Below are positions 7,731-15,136 of a stretch of DNA of 24,822 bases, piece by piece. Location of the stretch: NCBI GenBank assembly GCA_937934355.1, contig CALGZY010000059.1, forward strand, positions 1 to 24,822. Reading direction: 5' to 3'. Source of the DNA: an uncultured Collinsella sp. GTDB taxonomy: Bacteria; Actinomycetota; Coriobacteriia; Coriobacteriales; Coriobacteriaceae. The first letter of the stretch is position 1. The number at the start of each line of letters is the position of its first letter. The notes beneath the pieces are model-generated. The model worked only from the letters and a program-made list of their open reading frames with translations, had not been told where the DNA came from and did not search any database. Made by a program: the position numbers and the translations under genes.

Positions 7731-8075
7731 ATGGAGTACAAGACGACGGCAAAGTTGGTCATTCAGTCGTGCGACAAGGATCTGCCGGGCGTGTTCGGCC
7801 ACGGCTGTGTCTTGCTGCTGCAGGGTATCGCCCGCGAGCACTCGCTCAACCGTGCTGCCAAGAGCATGGGCATGGCGTATTCCAAGGCCTGGCGCATCGT
7901 GAACGAGGCCGAAGGTCAGCTGGGCTGCAAGCTCATCGAGCGCGACGGCGCCCGCGGATCCACCCTCACCCCCGCCGGCGAGCGAGCCATAGCGGTCTAC
8001 GAGGAGCTGCAGGCCGACATCAACAACGTCATTGCCAACAAAGCAAACGACCTCATCGCCAGCATTAAAGAGTAG
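7731..8075 (+). CDS. ModE-type winged helix-turn-helix transcriptional regulator (DNA-binding domain only)
   Basis: This small cytoplasmic DNA-binding protein of 114 residues resembles the N-terminal domain of ModE and, more distantly, LysR. It contains FGHGCVLLLQGI, the helix-turn-helix SLNRAAKSMGMAYSKAWRIV and the wing GSTLTPAGERAIAVYEEL. It has no C-terminal molybdate-binding (TOBE/Mop) domain, so molybdate sensing is not supported; such stand-alone proteins often act with other partners. The start is uncertain: ATG at 7731 (GGAGAG eleven bases upstream) or GTG at 7722 (site too close). It is the only plus-strand gene, diverges from guaB, and its last 11 bases overlap the end of the convergent PLP-fold gene. 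Its targets are unknown. Confidence 0.82.
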   Translation: MEYKTTAKLVIQSCDKDLPGVFGHGCVLLLQGIAREHSLNRAAKSMGMAYSKAWRIVNEAEGQLGCKLIERDGARGSTLTPAGERAIAVYEELQADINNVIANKANDLIASIKE

Positions 8076-9069
8076 CTAATTTACGAAGGGCGTTGTCTAG
8101 GGCGGACGCTACGACCAGGGGGTCGTCGGTACCGGCGAAGAGGCGGACGGTGCTGCCCTGCTTGCCGCGTGAGACCGAAAGGCGCGTCGTTGCGCCGCCG
8201 GCGGGCGATGTGCGAAACTCCCCGGGCAAAGCACCGAACAGCTTGGCCGCGCTACGCTCGATAAGGTCAAATTCAACTGCCGGGCCAAAGCCGTGCTCGA
8301 GGATTCCCGTTGCAACAGCATGGTCGGGATGCGAGCTCAGTCCGGGATAGCGTACGTTGCGCACCATCTCGTTGGCGGCCAGATACTCGGCCAGCGCACG
8401 GGCGCGGTCGAAGTGCGCCTGCATGCGGGTGTCGAGCGTGTCGAGCCCGTGCTCTAGAACCTCAGCCTCAACGGAGGACAAGTCGAGCGCGGCCATTCCG
8501 CACCCCTCGAGCAGCGCATGCGCGCACTCGGCAGCAGCATCCACACGATGGCGCTTGAGCTGCGAGCGCGCCACCGAAGCGGCAACGAGCTTACGCGAAG
8601 ATTTACCGGCACACACGCGGTCGAGCGCCTCGAGCGACAGCGCAGCACCCAGCCGCAGCGGATCGCAGCCAAAAGCCGACGCCACTGTGTTGTCCACAAC
8701 CAGCAGCGCGCGGGCCTCACGAGCCGCGCGGCCCAGAGCGCGAAGGTCAGACACACGCAGACCAAACCCGCCGATGGAGTTGACGAACCACCACAGGTGC
8801 GGACCCTCGGCATCAAACGAAGCATCAAAGCCCTCGGACGCGGCGGCAAACGCCGCAACCGACGGCGGGTCCACGAGCACAACGTCGCGGGCATCAAAGC
8901 CGCACGCAAACGCATCGGCAAAGTCATCGGCAAACGCAACCAGGCGGTCACCGGGACGCACAATCCCCAGCTGCGACAGAGCTGCCGGCACATGCGGGGC
9001 CGCAAGCAACCGCGCCTCACGCGCGCCGGCCCTCAAAGCCCAGGCCTCTTCTAGCTGCTGTACGCCCAT
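8065..9069 (-). CDS. Cys/Met-metabolism PLP-fold protein, short and lacking the PLP lysine (probable pseudoenzyme)
   Basis: The 334-residue protein belongs to the cystathionine gamma-synthase/beta-lyase family by its large-domain core VVDNTVASAFGCDPLRLGA and its C-terminal VRLFAGTDDPLVVASAL, which keeps the substrate-carboxylate arginine (R309). The family is usually 380-400 residues; here about 60 N-terminal residues, which carry the Tyr and Arg that hold the PLP phosphate of the partner subunit, are missing. Counting without gaps from Asp126 (pyridine-nitrogen Asp), the Schiff-base lysine position (+25) is Arg151; the nearest lysine is K156. The start at 9069 is chosen because the upstream GTG at 9099 lies next to the scrB terminator. 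It stands alone and converges with the regulator. Activity is doubtful, so no specific reaction is assigned. Confidence 0.75.
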   Translation of the reverse strand: MGVQQLEEAWALRAGAREARLLAAPHVPAALSQLGIVRPGDRLVAFADDFADAFACGFDARDVVLVDPPSVAAFAAASEGFDASFDAEGPHLWWFVNSIGGFGLRVSDLRALGRAAREARALLVVDNTVASAFGCDPLRLGAALSLEALDRVCAGKSSRKLVAASVARSQLKRHRVDAAAECAHALLEGCGMAALDLSSVEAEVLEHGLDTLDTRMQAHFDRARALAEYLAANEMVRNVRYPGLSSHPDHAVATGILEHGFGPAVEFDLIERSAAKLFGALPGEFRTSPAGGATTRLSVSRGKQGSTVRLFAGTDDPLVVASALDNALRKLATL

Positions 9070-9084
9070 ACGGTACCGTCCCTT

Positions 9085-9125
9085 CAAAACAAAACCCACG
9101 ATGCGGATGTTCCCCGCATCGTGGG
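9085..9125 (-). terminator. scrB terminator
   Basis: Perfect 12-base-pair arms at 9095-9106 and 9114-9125 with a seven-base loop are followed on the minus strand by TTTTGTTTTG. This is a classic strong intrinsic terminator about 40 bases after the scrB stop. A TATACT sequence at 9136-9141 could be a -10 box for the downstream gene, in which case the hairpin would lie in that gene's leader, but it has no good -35. Confidence 0.88.
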
Positions 9126-9163
9126 CAACGGCTGCAGTATAGCGCCGATATGCGACGAATCGC

Positions 9164-10702
9164 CTAGATGTTGAGCGCGTGATAGGTCACGCTCGCGCCA
9201 GCGGCGTCAACGGACACGCCATAGGTCGCAGGGTAGATGCGCGTGGAGAACACAAGCGCACCGTCGTTAACAAACACTTCGACCGACGAGACATCGCCGA
9301 CAATGCGCACGTTACGAACCTCGTCGACGGGCTCCCAGCGCACGGTACGACCGCAGCCGGCAGAAGCGCGTCCCTCATCGGTAAATCGCATCTCAAAGCG
9401 CGAGGGCAGTTCGCCCTCGGCGGGCACAAACGCCAGCTTCAGCTCGCCATCAACGGTTGCGGTAAATGCGCCGTCGGCACCGTCGACAACAACGTCAAAG
9501 CAGGTATCGTCGGCAACCTCCAACGAGCCCTCCCCCACACGAACCGAGGCATAATGGCGCTCGATCTCGCGCGCCGGCTGCTGCAGCACCACGCCGCCGT
9601 CACCGGCCGTAAGCTCGCGCGGCACCGTCATGCAGTGCTGCCAGCCCGCCACCAGCGTCGGTGCGTTGCCATAGGTCGTCTCATCGGGCATACCCATCCA
9701 GCCGATCAGAATGTGGCGACCGTCCTCGGCCGTGAACTCCTGCGGAGCATAGAAGTCAAAACCGGCGTCCCACAGGCGGAACTCGCCCAGTTCATAAGCG
9801 TCATTGCCACCCGTAATGTCGCCCGTTACAGGCATGTAGCCCGCGGCGTACACGTTGCCACGGTCCCAACGGCCGCCCTCAAGGCCCTGGGGCGAGAACG
9901 ACAAATATGCAGCGGTATCGCCATTCGCATCGAGCTCGATATAGCCGGGGCATTCCCACATAAACCCAAAACGCTCGGGCGTAGACACACGGCTCTCGAG
10001 CTCCCAGCTCAGCATATCGGCCGAACCATACACCAGGATCTCGCCCACATCGCGCCCGGCACCCTCGCCGTGCATCGCACAAAAACGGCTCTCGACATGC
10101 GGCCCGTCCACGCGACGACGCGCGCCCAGCACCATGTGGTAACGCCCATCATCATCGCGCCACACCTTGGGGTCGCGCACGTGGCAGGTCAAATCCTCGG
10201 GATAATCCTCGGACGCCAACACCACGCGCTTTTCGCTGAACTCCCGACCGGCAAGGCCATCAACGCTCTCAACATAGACGGTATCGGCGCGGCGGCCGGT
10301 ATTGACGTAGTCGTACGTGCCGTCTGCATCGGAAAGCTTAACGTTGCCCGTGTACAACACGCGAATGCGGCCGTCCTCGGCAAGCGCGGAGCCCGAATAC
10401 ACGCCATGGCAGTCGAACGGCCCGTCGGGAAGCAGCGGGGCGCCAACGTAGTCCCACGTCATAAGATCGCGACTCGTCGCATGGCCCCAGGCCTTAACGC
10501 CGCCCTCGACATCAAACGGCGCATACTGAAAATAGGCATGGAACACGCCACCCGCCTGGCAAAGACCGTTGGGGTCGTTGAGCCAACCCGCCGGCGGCAT
10601 AATATGGAAGCGTTGGCCATACGCGCCATGACCGCACTCAGAGGCGGCGGCGTCAACAGCGGCGACCAGCTTTGCAAGGTCGCGACCAAGTGCATTAGAC
10701 AT
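9164..10702 (-). CDS. scrB: Sucrose-6-phosphate hydrolase (GH32)
   Basis: This cytoplasmic retaining glycosidase splits sucrose-6-phosphate to glucose-6-phosphate and fructose. The 512-residue protein has all GH32 landmarks: WLNDPNG with the nucleophile Asp43, the RDP motif with the transition-state Asp177 (HVRDPKVW) and ECPG with the acid/base Glu250. A five-bladed propeller (about 30-345) is followed by a C-terminal beta-sandwich (about 370-512). There is no signal peptide, which fits an intracellular phosphosugar substrate and argues against a secreted invertase or fructanase. The ATG at 10702 has AGGA eight bases upstream. It lies 107 bases after scrA and ends in a strong terminator, so scrA-scrB is probably one transcript. 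Confidence 0.93.
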   Translation of the reverse strand: MSNALGRDLAKLVAAVDAAASECGHGAYGQRFHIMPPAGWLNDPNGLCQAGGVFHAYFQYAPFDVEGGVKAWGHATSRDLMTWDYVGAPLLPDGPFDCHGVYSGSALAEDGRIRVLYTGNVKLSDADGTYDYVNTGRRADTVYVESVDGLAGREFSEKRVVLASEDYPEDLTCHVRDPKVWRDDDGRYHMVLGARRRVDGPHVESRFCAMHGEGAGRDVGEILVYGSADMLSWELESRVSTPERFGFMWECPGYIELDANGDTAAYLSFSPQGLEGGRWDRGNVYAAGYMPVTGDITGGNDAYELGEFRLWDAGFDFYAPQEFTAEDGRHILIGWMGMPDETTYGNAPTLVAGWQHCMTVPRELTAGDGGVVLQQPAREIERHYASVRVGEGSLEVADDTCFDVVVDGADGAFTATVDGELKLAFVPAEGELPSRFEMRFTDEGRASAGCGRTVRWEPVDEVRNVRIVGDVSSVEVFVNDGALVFSTRIYPATYGVSVDAAGASVTYHALNI

Positions 10703-10764
10703 ATCAAAGTCCTAACGGATCGAAAGTTACAAGGCACAAGAGATCGGCACCAGATACGGGAAAC

Positions 10765-10789
10765 GCCCGCGAGCATACAACCCGCGGGC
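10765..10789. other. Hairpin in the scrA-scrB spacer
   Basis: GCCCGCG (10765-10771) pairs with CGCGGGC (10783-10789) around an 11-base loop. It lacks a real T-run (GTTTCCC on the minus strand), so it is more likely a processing or mRNA-stability structure, or a leaky terminator that lowers scrB relative to scrA. Confidence 0.4.
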
Positions 10790-10809
10790 ATCCCCTCAAT
10801 CAAAAGCTC

Positions 10810-12210
10810 TTAGGCCTGCTCGGAAGCCTTGGGCTCGTCCTTGTACAGGACAAACGAGACAGCAAAGGAAACCAGCGCGGCGACCGCAAACATGATCGCG
10901 TACTGCACGGGCTGGGCCAGGCACAGCAGGATACCGAAGATACCGGTAACGCCCGTGCCGGAGGCGGCCAGCGAAGTGAGCGCGCAGACAAGGGCACCGC
11001 AACCGCCGCCGATGCAGCCGGCGATGAAGGGCTTAAAGAAGCGCAGGTTCACACCAAAGATGGCAGGCTCGGTAATGCCCATGAAGGCGGACAGGGCCGA
11101 AGGAAGCGCCAGACCCTTGATCTTGGCATCGCGGGTCTTAAATGCAACGGCGAGCGCGGCACCACCCTGGGCGATGTTGGCGGCACTGGCGATGGGCAGC
11201 CAGTAAGTCACGCCGTACTGGGCGAGCTGGCCCAGGTCGATGGCGGTGTACATCTGGTGGATACCGGTAACGACCGTGGGAGCATAGAACAGGCCGACGA
11301 TAAAGGAACCGATGCCGAAGGGCAGGGTGAGCAGGGCCCGGATCAGACCGAGAATGGCGTTCTCAGCCCAGACAAAGATGGGGCCGACGGCAACGAGAGT
11401 CACGAGCACGGTCACGAACACCGAGACGAGCGGGGTCACAAAGAGGTCGAACATCTCGGGGACAACCTTGTGGAGGCGCTTCTCCAAGAAGGCGAGGATG
11501 GCGCAGGCGATAACGATGGGGATCACGTGGCCCTGATAACCGACCCACTCAAAGCTGTACACACCGGGAATGACGTTGACCATGGTCTGCACGCCCTCGG
11601 AGGCAACCGTGTAGGCGCTCTGCAACGAGGAGTTGATGAACGCACCACCGACGACGGCGCCCAGATACGGGTTGGCTCCAAAGGCCTTAGCGGCGGAGTA
11701 ACCGATCAGGATCTGCAGGATGCCAAAGGACGTTCCCGAGACCAGGTCGGCAATCTTGTAGATAAAGTTATTGGTGTCGAGCGCGATAAAGCCGTTGGAG
11801 GCCATAAAGTTGAGGGCACTCATAATGCCCAGCAGCAGGCCCGAAGCCACGATGGCGGGGATGATGGGGACAAAGACGTCGCCGAGCACCTTAATGGCAC
11901 GCATAAAGATGTTCTGCTGCTGCGCCGCGGCCTCCTTGACCTCGGCCTTGGTGGCAGCCTCGACGCCGCTGAGCGCAATGAACTCGTCGTAGACCTTGTT
12001 GACGGTGCCGGTGCCAAAAATAATCTGGAGCTGGCCTTGGGCCTCAAAGACGCCCTTGGCGCCGTCAATATTCTCGAGGGCCTCCTTGTCAACCTTCGCG
12101 TTATCGGCAATCACCAGGCGCAGACGCGTGGCGCAATGCGCGGCAGAGACGACGTTGTCGGCGCCACCGATGTTGTCGAGCACCTCTTGGGCTGATTTGC
12201 GGTAGTCCAT
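10810..12210 (-). CDS. scrA: PTS sucrose permease, IIBC component
   Basis: This membrane permease imports and phosphorylates its sugar. The 466-residue protein begins with a IIB domain (about 1-85) whose phosphorylated Cys26 sits in SAAHCATRLRLVI, followed by a glucose/sucrose-superfamily IIC domain with about ten membrane segments and conserved TGIHQMY and GITEPAIFGVN. No IIA domain is fused, so phosphate must come from a IIA protein encoded elsewhere. Sucrose specificity is inferred from scrB next door; trehalose or beta-glucoside permeases look similar. The ATG at 12210 is chosen over one at 12243 because MDYRKSAQEVLD is the usual IIB start and GGAGGAAAGGGA lies just upstream. Two LacI-type operators sit 57-96 bases before the start. 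Confidence 0.9.
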   Translation of the reverse strand: MDYRKSAQEVLDNIGGADNVVSAAHCATRLRLVIADNAKVDKEALENIDGAKGVFEAQGQLQIIFGTGTVNKVYDEFIALSGVEAATKAEVKEAAAQQQNIFMRAIKVLGDVFVPIIPAIVASGLLLGIMSALNFMASNGFIALDTNNFIYKIADLVSGTSFGILQILIGYSAAKAFGANPYLGAVVGGAFINSSLQSAYTVASEGVQTMVNVIPGVYSFEWVGYQGHVIPIVIACAILAFLEKRLHKVVPEMFDLFVTPLVSVFVTVLVTLVAVGPIFVWAENAILGLIRALLTLPFGIGSFIVGLFYAPTVVTGIHQMYTAIDLGQLAQYGVTYWLPIASAANIAQGGAALAVAFKTRDAKIKGLALPSALSAFMGITEPAIFGVNLRFFKPFIAGCIGGGCGALVCALTSLAASGTGVTGIFGILLCLAQPVQYAIMFAVAALVSFAVSFVLYKDEPKASEQA

Positions 12211-12266
12211 GACTTCCCTTTCCTCCAACGGGCGCATGTGCACCCGACCATCTTTGACACTTACAC

Positions 12267-12280
12267 TGTAATCGTTTTCA
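12267..12280. promoter_or_regulatory. LacI-family operator, site 1 (cre-like)
   Basis: The minus strand reads TGAAAACGATTACA, which fits the CcpA cre consensus TGWAANCGNTNWCA at every defined position. An identical copy lies 26 bases upstream (12293-12306). It is 57 bases before the scrA start codon and next to a LacI-family gene, so it is the probable binding site of that regulator. Confidence 0.8.
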
Positions 12281-12292
12281 GTTTCATATGCC

Positions 12293-12306
12293 TGTAATCG
12301 TTTTCA
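12293..12306. promoter_or_regulatory. LacI-family operator, site 2 (cre-like)
   Basis: A second exact copy of the 14-base TGAAAACGATTACA (minus strand). The 26-base centre-to-centre distance is about two and a half helical turns, so two dimers would sit on nearly opposite faces. The scrA promoter must lie near or between the two sites; I could not pick convincing -35 and -10 boxes. Confidence 0.8.
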
Positions 12307-12312
12307 CAGAAG

Positions 12313-12344
12313 GGTGAACGGTAGGAAAATGCCGGTGAATGGTA
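12313..12344. repeat. Direct repeat pair GGTGAAnGGTA spaced 21 bases
   Basis: GGTGAACGGTA (12313-12323) and GGTGAATGGTA (12334-12344) are 21 bases apart, exactly two helical turns, between the operators and the end of the regulator gene. The layout would suit a second DNA-binding protein acting upstream of the scrA promoter; no protein can be named. Confidence 0.45.
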
Positions 12345-12394
12345 GTTTTACGGCAAAAACAGGGGCCTCAAAGGCAGGCAGACATGCCCAAAGC

Positions 12395-13375
12395 CTAGAC
12401 ATTCATAAGTTGATGGCCGAGTTTGAGCGTCTTGAGACCGCTCTCCCCCTCCACGCCATCGAGCGTGTTGAGCAACATATTGGTCGCCTCGACGCCACTG
12501 GTCAGGTAGCCATAATGCACGGTGGGAATGCCGCCCGTCAGCGCGCGCAAAAACGCGTTGTCGCCAAAACCGCTCACGCGGTGTATACCCTCGCCCATGC
12601 CGCGAACCTCATCGATGGCACGCAGCGCGCCCGCCGCCATGGTGTCGGTCGCGCACGCGATAAACGAAACGTCGGGGTCGACGGACAGCAGTTCACGCGC
12701 CGCACCATAGCCCGAGTCGAGCGTAAACGAGCCCAGGCGAATCAAGGCGGCATCGAGCGGGTTGCCCGCGGCGCGCAAGCCGGCCTCAAAACCGCGACGG
12801 CGGTCATAACCGGCCGCGCGGTCCTCTTCGGTAACTCCAATGTAGGCGATCTTGCCGTCCACGCGGCCCGCAAGCGCATGGCCCAGCTCAAAGGCAGCCT
12901 CGTAATCGTCGTGATAGACGCACGCCGCGCCCTCGACGTTTTGGCCGATCAGCACAATGGGCACACGGCACGATTCAATCGCCCGACGGTGCTCGTCGGT
13001 GATCATGGTTGCCACGAGCACGATGCCATCGACCGGGTGATTTTGGAATAGATCAAGATATTCGAGCTCGCGACCGGCCGCGTTGTCGGTATTGGCAAGC
13101 AGCATCTGGTACCCGCGGCGACTGAGCACCTGGCCAATGCCGGCGGTAATGCGGCTCACGGATTCCGAGTTAATCTTGGGCACGATGACGCCGATGAGCT
13201 TGGTGGAGCCGGTGCGCAGCGCACGAGCCTGGCTGGATCGCACGTATCCTGTCAGCTCAATCGCCTTCTTAATGCGCTCGGCCTTGTCCGTCGATATGTA
13301 GCCACCGTTGAGGTAGCGCGAGACGGCGGCGCTCGAAACGCCGGCCAGCTCGGCCACATCCTTCATCTTTACCAC
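12395..13375 (-). CDS. LacI-family transcriptional regulator, probably of the sucrose genes
   Basis: The 326-residue product has the LacI helix-turn-helix near its start (KDVAELAGVSSAAVSRYLNG), the hinge helix (SQARALRTGSTKLIGVIVP) and a periplasmic-binding-protein-like sugar-sensing domain (about 60-320, with FIACATDTMAAGALRAI). It should repress scrA-scrB until a sugar ligand is bound, by analogy with ScrR-type repressors; the two identical operators before scrA support this. Start choice: GTG at 13375 has AGGGG five to six bases upstream and puts the DNA-binding domain at the N-terminus as usual. ATG at 13366 is too far from that site, and ATG at 13408 would add an atypical 11-residue tail. 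It is about 185 bases upstream of scrA on the same strand. Confidence 0.88.
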   Translation of the reverse strand: MVKMKDVAELAGVSSAAVSRYLNGGYISTDKAERIKKAIELTGYVRSSQARALRTGSTKLIGVIVPKINSESVSRITAGIGQVLSRRGYQMLLANTDNAAGRELEYLDLFQNHPVDGIVLVATMITDEHRRAIESCRVPIVLIGQNVEGAACVYHDDYEAAFELGHALAGRVDGKIAYIGVTEEDRAAGYDRRRGFEAGLRAAGNPLDAALIRLGSFTLDSGYGAARELLSVDPDVSFIACATDTMAAGALRAIDEVRGMGEGIHRVSGFGDNAFLRALTGGIPTVHYGYLTSGVEATNMLLNTLDGVEGESGLKTLKLGHQLMNV

Positions 13376-13469
13376 GAGCACCCCTGACAACGAATTCACA
13401 AGCACCATGATAGCTGCCTTGCCAGCAAATTGAGTAAATAGAATTCCTGGTCGAGCAAACGTCAGCGAG

Positions 13470-13567
13470 CGGGCAGCTGCCGTGGCGAGGTGCCGCGAAA
13501 GAGGAGCGAAGCGTACTTTATGTACGCGAGCGACGGTTTGAGCGGCAGATCGCCCGGCAGATGCCCG
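13470..13567. repeat. Structured intergenic repeat, copy B
   Basis: The 45-base core (13497-13541) matches copy A at all but three positions, and the differences are in the hairpin loop and one flanking base. The outer arms 13470-13496 and 13542-13567 pair as CGGGCA, CTGCCG, GGCGA and TGCCGC blocks broken by one mismatch, one bulge and a two-by-two purine loop in the same place as in copy A. Arm sequences are unrelated to copy A beyond the innermost pairs, where T-A in A becomes C-G here. It lies in the spacer after the Pel operon, upstream of the LacI-type gene. Confidence 0.75.
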
Positions 13568-13675
13568 CGCAGCGTCGACCGGTCCGGCGTTCGGCAGAAC
13601 GCCGGAACATAAGAGCCCGGCAGATGCCCGCGCCGCGTCGAGCGGTCCGGCGTTCGTTAGAACGCCGGAACATAG
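13553..13675. repeat. Tandem duplication of a 63-base unit, each with a perfect hairpin, after the Pel operon
   Basis: Unit 1 (13553-13615) and unit 2 (13616 to about 13675) are nearly identical. Each contains TCCGGCGTTC and GAACGCCGGA separated by four bases: a perfect ten-base-pair hairpin at 13583-13606 (loop GGCA) and at 13646-13669 (loop GTTA). The second hairpin starts six bases after the DUF4956 stop codon on the minus strand. No T-run follows either hairpin, so they may stabilise the 3' end of the operon mRNA or act as paired weak terminators. The first unit also supplies part of the right arm of structured repeat B. Confidence 0.75.
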
Positions 13676-14341
13676 TTATCCATGATACTCGCCGTTGTAC
13701 TGGATGAGGGTCAGGTCCTCAACGCCATCGAGCGTGCGAATCGCGTCGGCATAGGGCATGTCCACGCCGTCCGAGAATACCTCCACGGCCATCTCGACTT
13801 TGTCGCCGTGCATCGTCTTGGACTTAACGGTGAACTTGGTACGCCCAAACGCGCGCACGATATCGTCGCCGGTGGTCTGGCCCGTGTAGTGAATGACCAT
13901 CATGTACACGCGCGCCTTGTCCTGATGGCTCGCAAACCCGGCGATCATCACCACGATGACCACCGCCGTGAGCGCCACGAGCGCGTACATGCCGGCGCCT
14001 GCCGTAATGCCCGTGGTAATGGACCAAAACAAATACAGCAGGTCGAGCGGGTCCTTGACCGCCGTACGATAGCGGACGATAGACAGAGCACCGACCATAC
14101 CGAGTGAGATGACCACGTTCGTCGAGATCGCGAGCGTGACCATGCAGGTGAGCACGCACATGCCCACAAGCGTCACGGCAAAGCTACGCGAATACACCAC
14201 GCCGGTAAAAAAGCGCTTGTACACGTAATAGATCAGGATGCCCATGGCGAGCGCCACAAGCAGCGAAAGGCCAATCTTGGCAGGGTCGACCTGGCCAAAC
14301 GCCTCCAAAACGGAGTTCTTAAAAAAGTCCCTGGTGCTCAT
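13676..14341 (-). CDS. DUF4956 membrane protein, last gene of the Pel operon
   Basis: The 221-residue integral membrane protein has about four hydrophobic segments (roughly 22-40, 52-72, 76-90 and 110-136) and the family's central motif GMVGALSIVRYRTAVKDP (81-98). The C-terminal 75 residues are soluble, with an ACT/ferredoxin-like pattern (KVEMAVEVFSDGVDMP). The function of the family is not established. In many bacteria DUF4956 genes sit beside VTC-domain and CotH-like genes, as they do here, which suggests a joint membrane complex (inference). The start ATG at 14341 follows the VTC gene's stop by three bases, with GAGGGG about 11 bases upstream. Confidence 0.87.
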   Translation of the reverse strand: MSTRDFFKNSVLEAFGQVDPAKIGLSLLVALAMGILIYYVYKRFFTGVVYSRSFAVTLVGMCVLTCMVTLAISTNVVISLGMVGALSIVRYRTAVKDPLDLLYLFWSITTGITAGAGMYALVALTAVVIVVMIAGFASHQDKARVYMMVIHYTGQTTGDDIVRAFGRTKFTVKSKTMHGDKVEMAVEVFSDGVDMPYADAIRTLDGVEDLTLIQYNGEYHG

Positions 14342-14344
14342 GGT

Positions 14345-15136
14345 CTAAATATCCCCTCGGTTCTCAAAATCCGATTCCCAGTAATTAAATCCGCGCAGGT
14401 AGGCGGTCTTTTCGTAACACAGGCAGTACTTGGAGACCGCCGTAAGCTCGGCCGCGCCCGGCGGCACCAAATCACGCACCAGCTGCGGGCAAAACTCCGT
14501 AAACTTGACCTCCATCACCAGCTTGCCGGGCTCCAGGACCGGCAGCACGGGCAGCGTCGCGTCAAAGATATCGAAGCTTCCCACCGCGGCACGCACGTTC
14601 ATGTCAAACGTAACGCGCACGGTGCCCTCGTCCATCACCCACGGCTCACGCTCGTAGTCCACGATGGTCCGCGGGCGCATCATGTTGCAGATGCACTCGA
14701 TGTAGAACTCGCGACAGAGCGGATAGGGGCTCCTCAGCAAAAAGCCGTAGCCGCCAGCCAGAATCTGCTCAAACTCGCCACGTGTGAGCGGCGCGTCCTC
14801 CTTATAGATCCAGCTACCGTACTTCTTTTTGCGCTCGAGCTTAATCGCCTTGTCGCTGCCGTTATAGATGCGAACGCGATACTTTTTGCGCATGAGAATG
14901 CCGGCGTCTTTTTCCTCGTAGGCCGAGTTGCAGTAGTCGTCAAAGTACAGGCTGCGAATGGTGTAACCGCCCGCCCGCGCATGCTTGTCCAGCTTAAACA
15001 CCGGCGCCATGCGACAGGCAAGCGCAACGTGCTCGCCCTCGTTAATGAGATATTTGAGCTCGTGGCGGTAACGCTCCTGCGTGGCACGCACGGGCGGGGC
15101 CGCCAAGCGCTCAAGCAGCGCGCTAGCCCTCCTCAT
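14345..15136 (-). CDS. VTC-domain protein (polyphosphate polymerase family)
   Basis: The 263-residue soluble protein has the VTC/triphosphate-tunnel fold: ERYRHELKYLI (21-31, with E26 and K28), RSLYFDDYCN (61-70), KYRVRIYN (85-92, R87 and R89), IKLERKKK (98-105), RPRTIVDYEREPW (154-166), VRVTFD (173-178), LVMEVKF (206-212) and SKY (235-237). The alternating basic and acidic residues of the tunnel are present, so catalysis is plausible. In yeast Vtc4 this domain makes polyphosphate from ATP; bacterial versions are poorly characterised. It overlaps the CotH-like gene by 14 bases and is followed by DUF4956. The ATG at 15136 has GGAGG six bases upstream. Whether it makes polyphosphate or modifies something in the exopolysaccharide system cannot be told. 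Confidence 0.88.
   Translation of the reverse strand: MRRASALLERLAAPPVRATQERYRHELKYLINEGEHVALACRMAPVFKLDKHARAGGYTIRSLYFDDYCNSAYEEKDAGILMRKKYRVRIYNGSDKAIKLERKKKYGSWIYKEDAPLTRGEFEQILAGGYGFLLRSPYPLCREFYIECICNMMRPRTIVDYEREPWVMDEGTVRVTFDMNVRAAVGSFDIFDATLPVLPVLEPGKLVMEVKFTEFCPQLVRDLVPPGAAELTAVSKYCLCYEKTAYLRGFNYWESDFENRGDI

Noticed and set aside
9069..9099. GTG start at 9099 for the PLP-fold gene
   Set aside because: It lies at the base of the scrB terminator hairpin and T-run, with no ribosome site; the ATG at 9069 is more reasonable.
13553..13675. CRISPR array
   Set aside because: There are two adjacent 63-base units with no spacer alternation and no cas genes.
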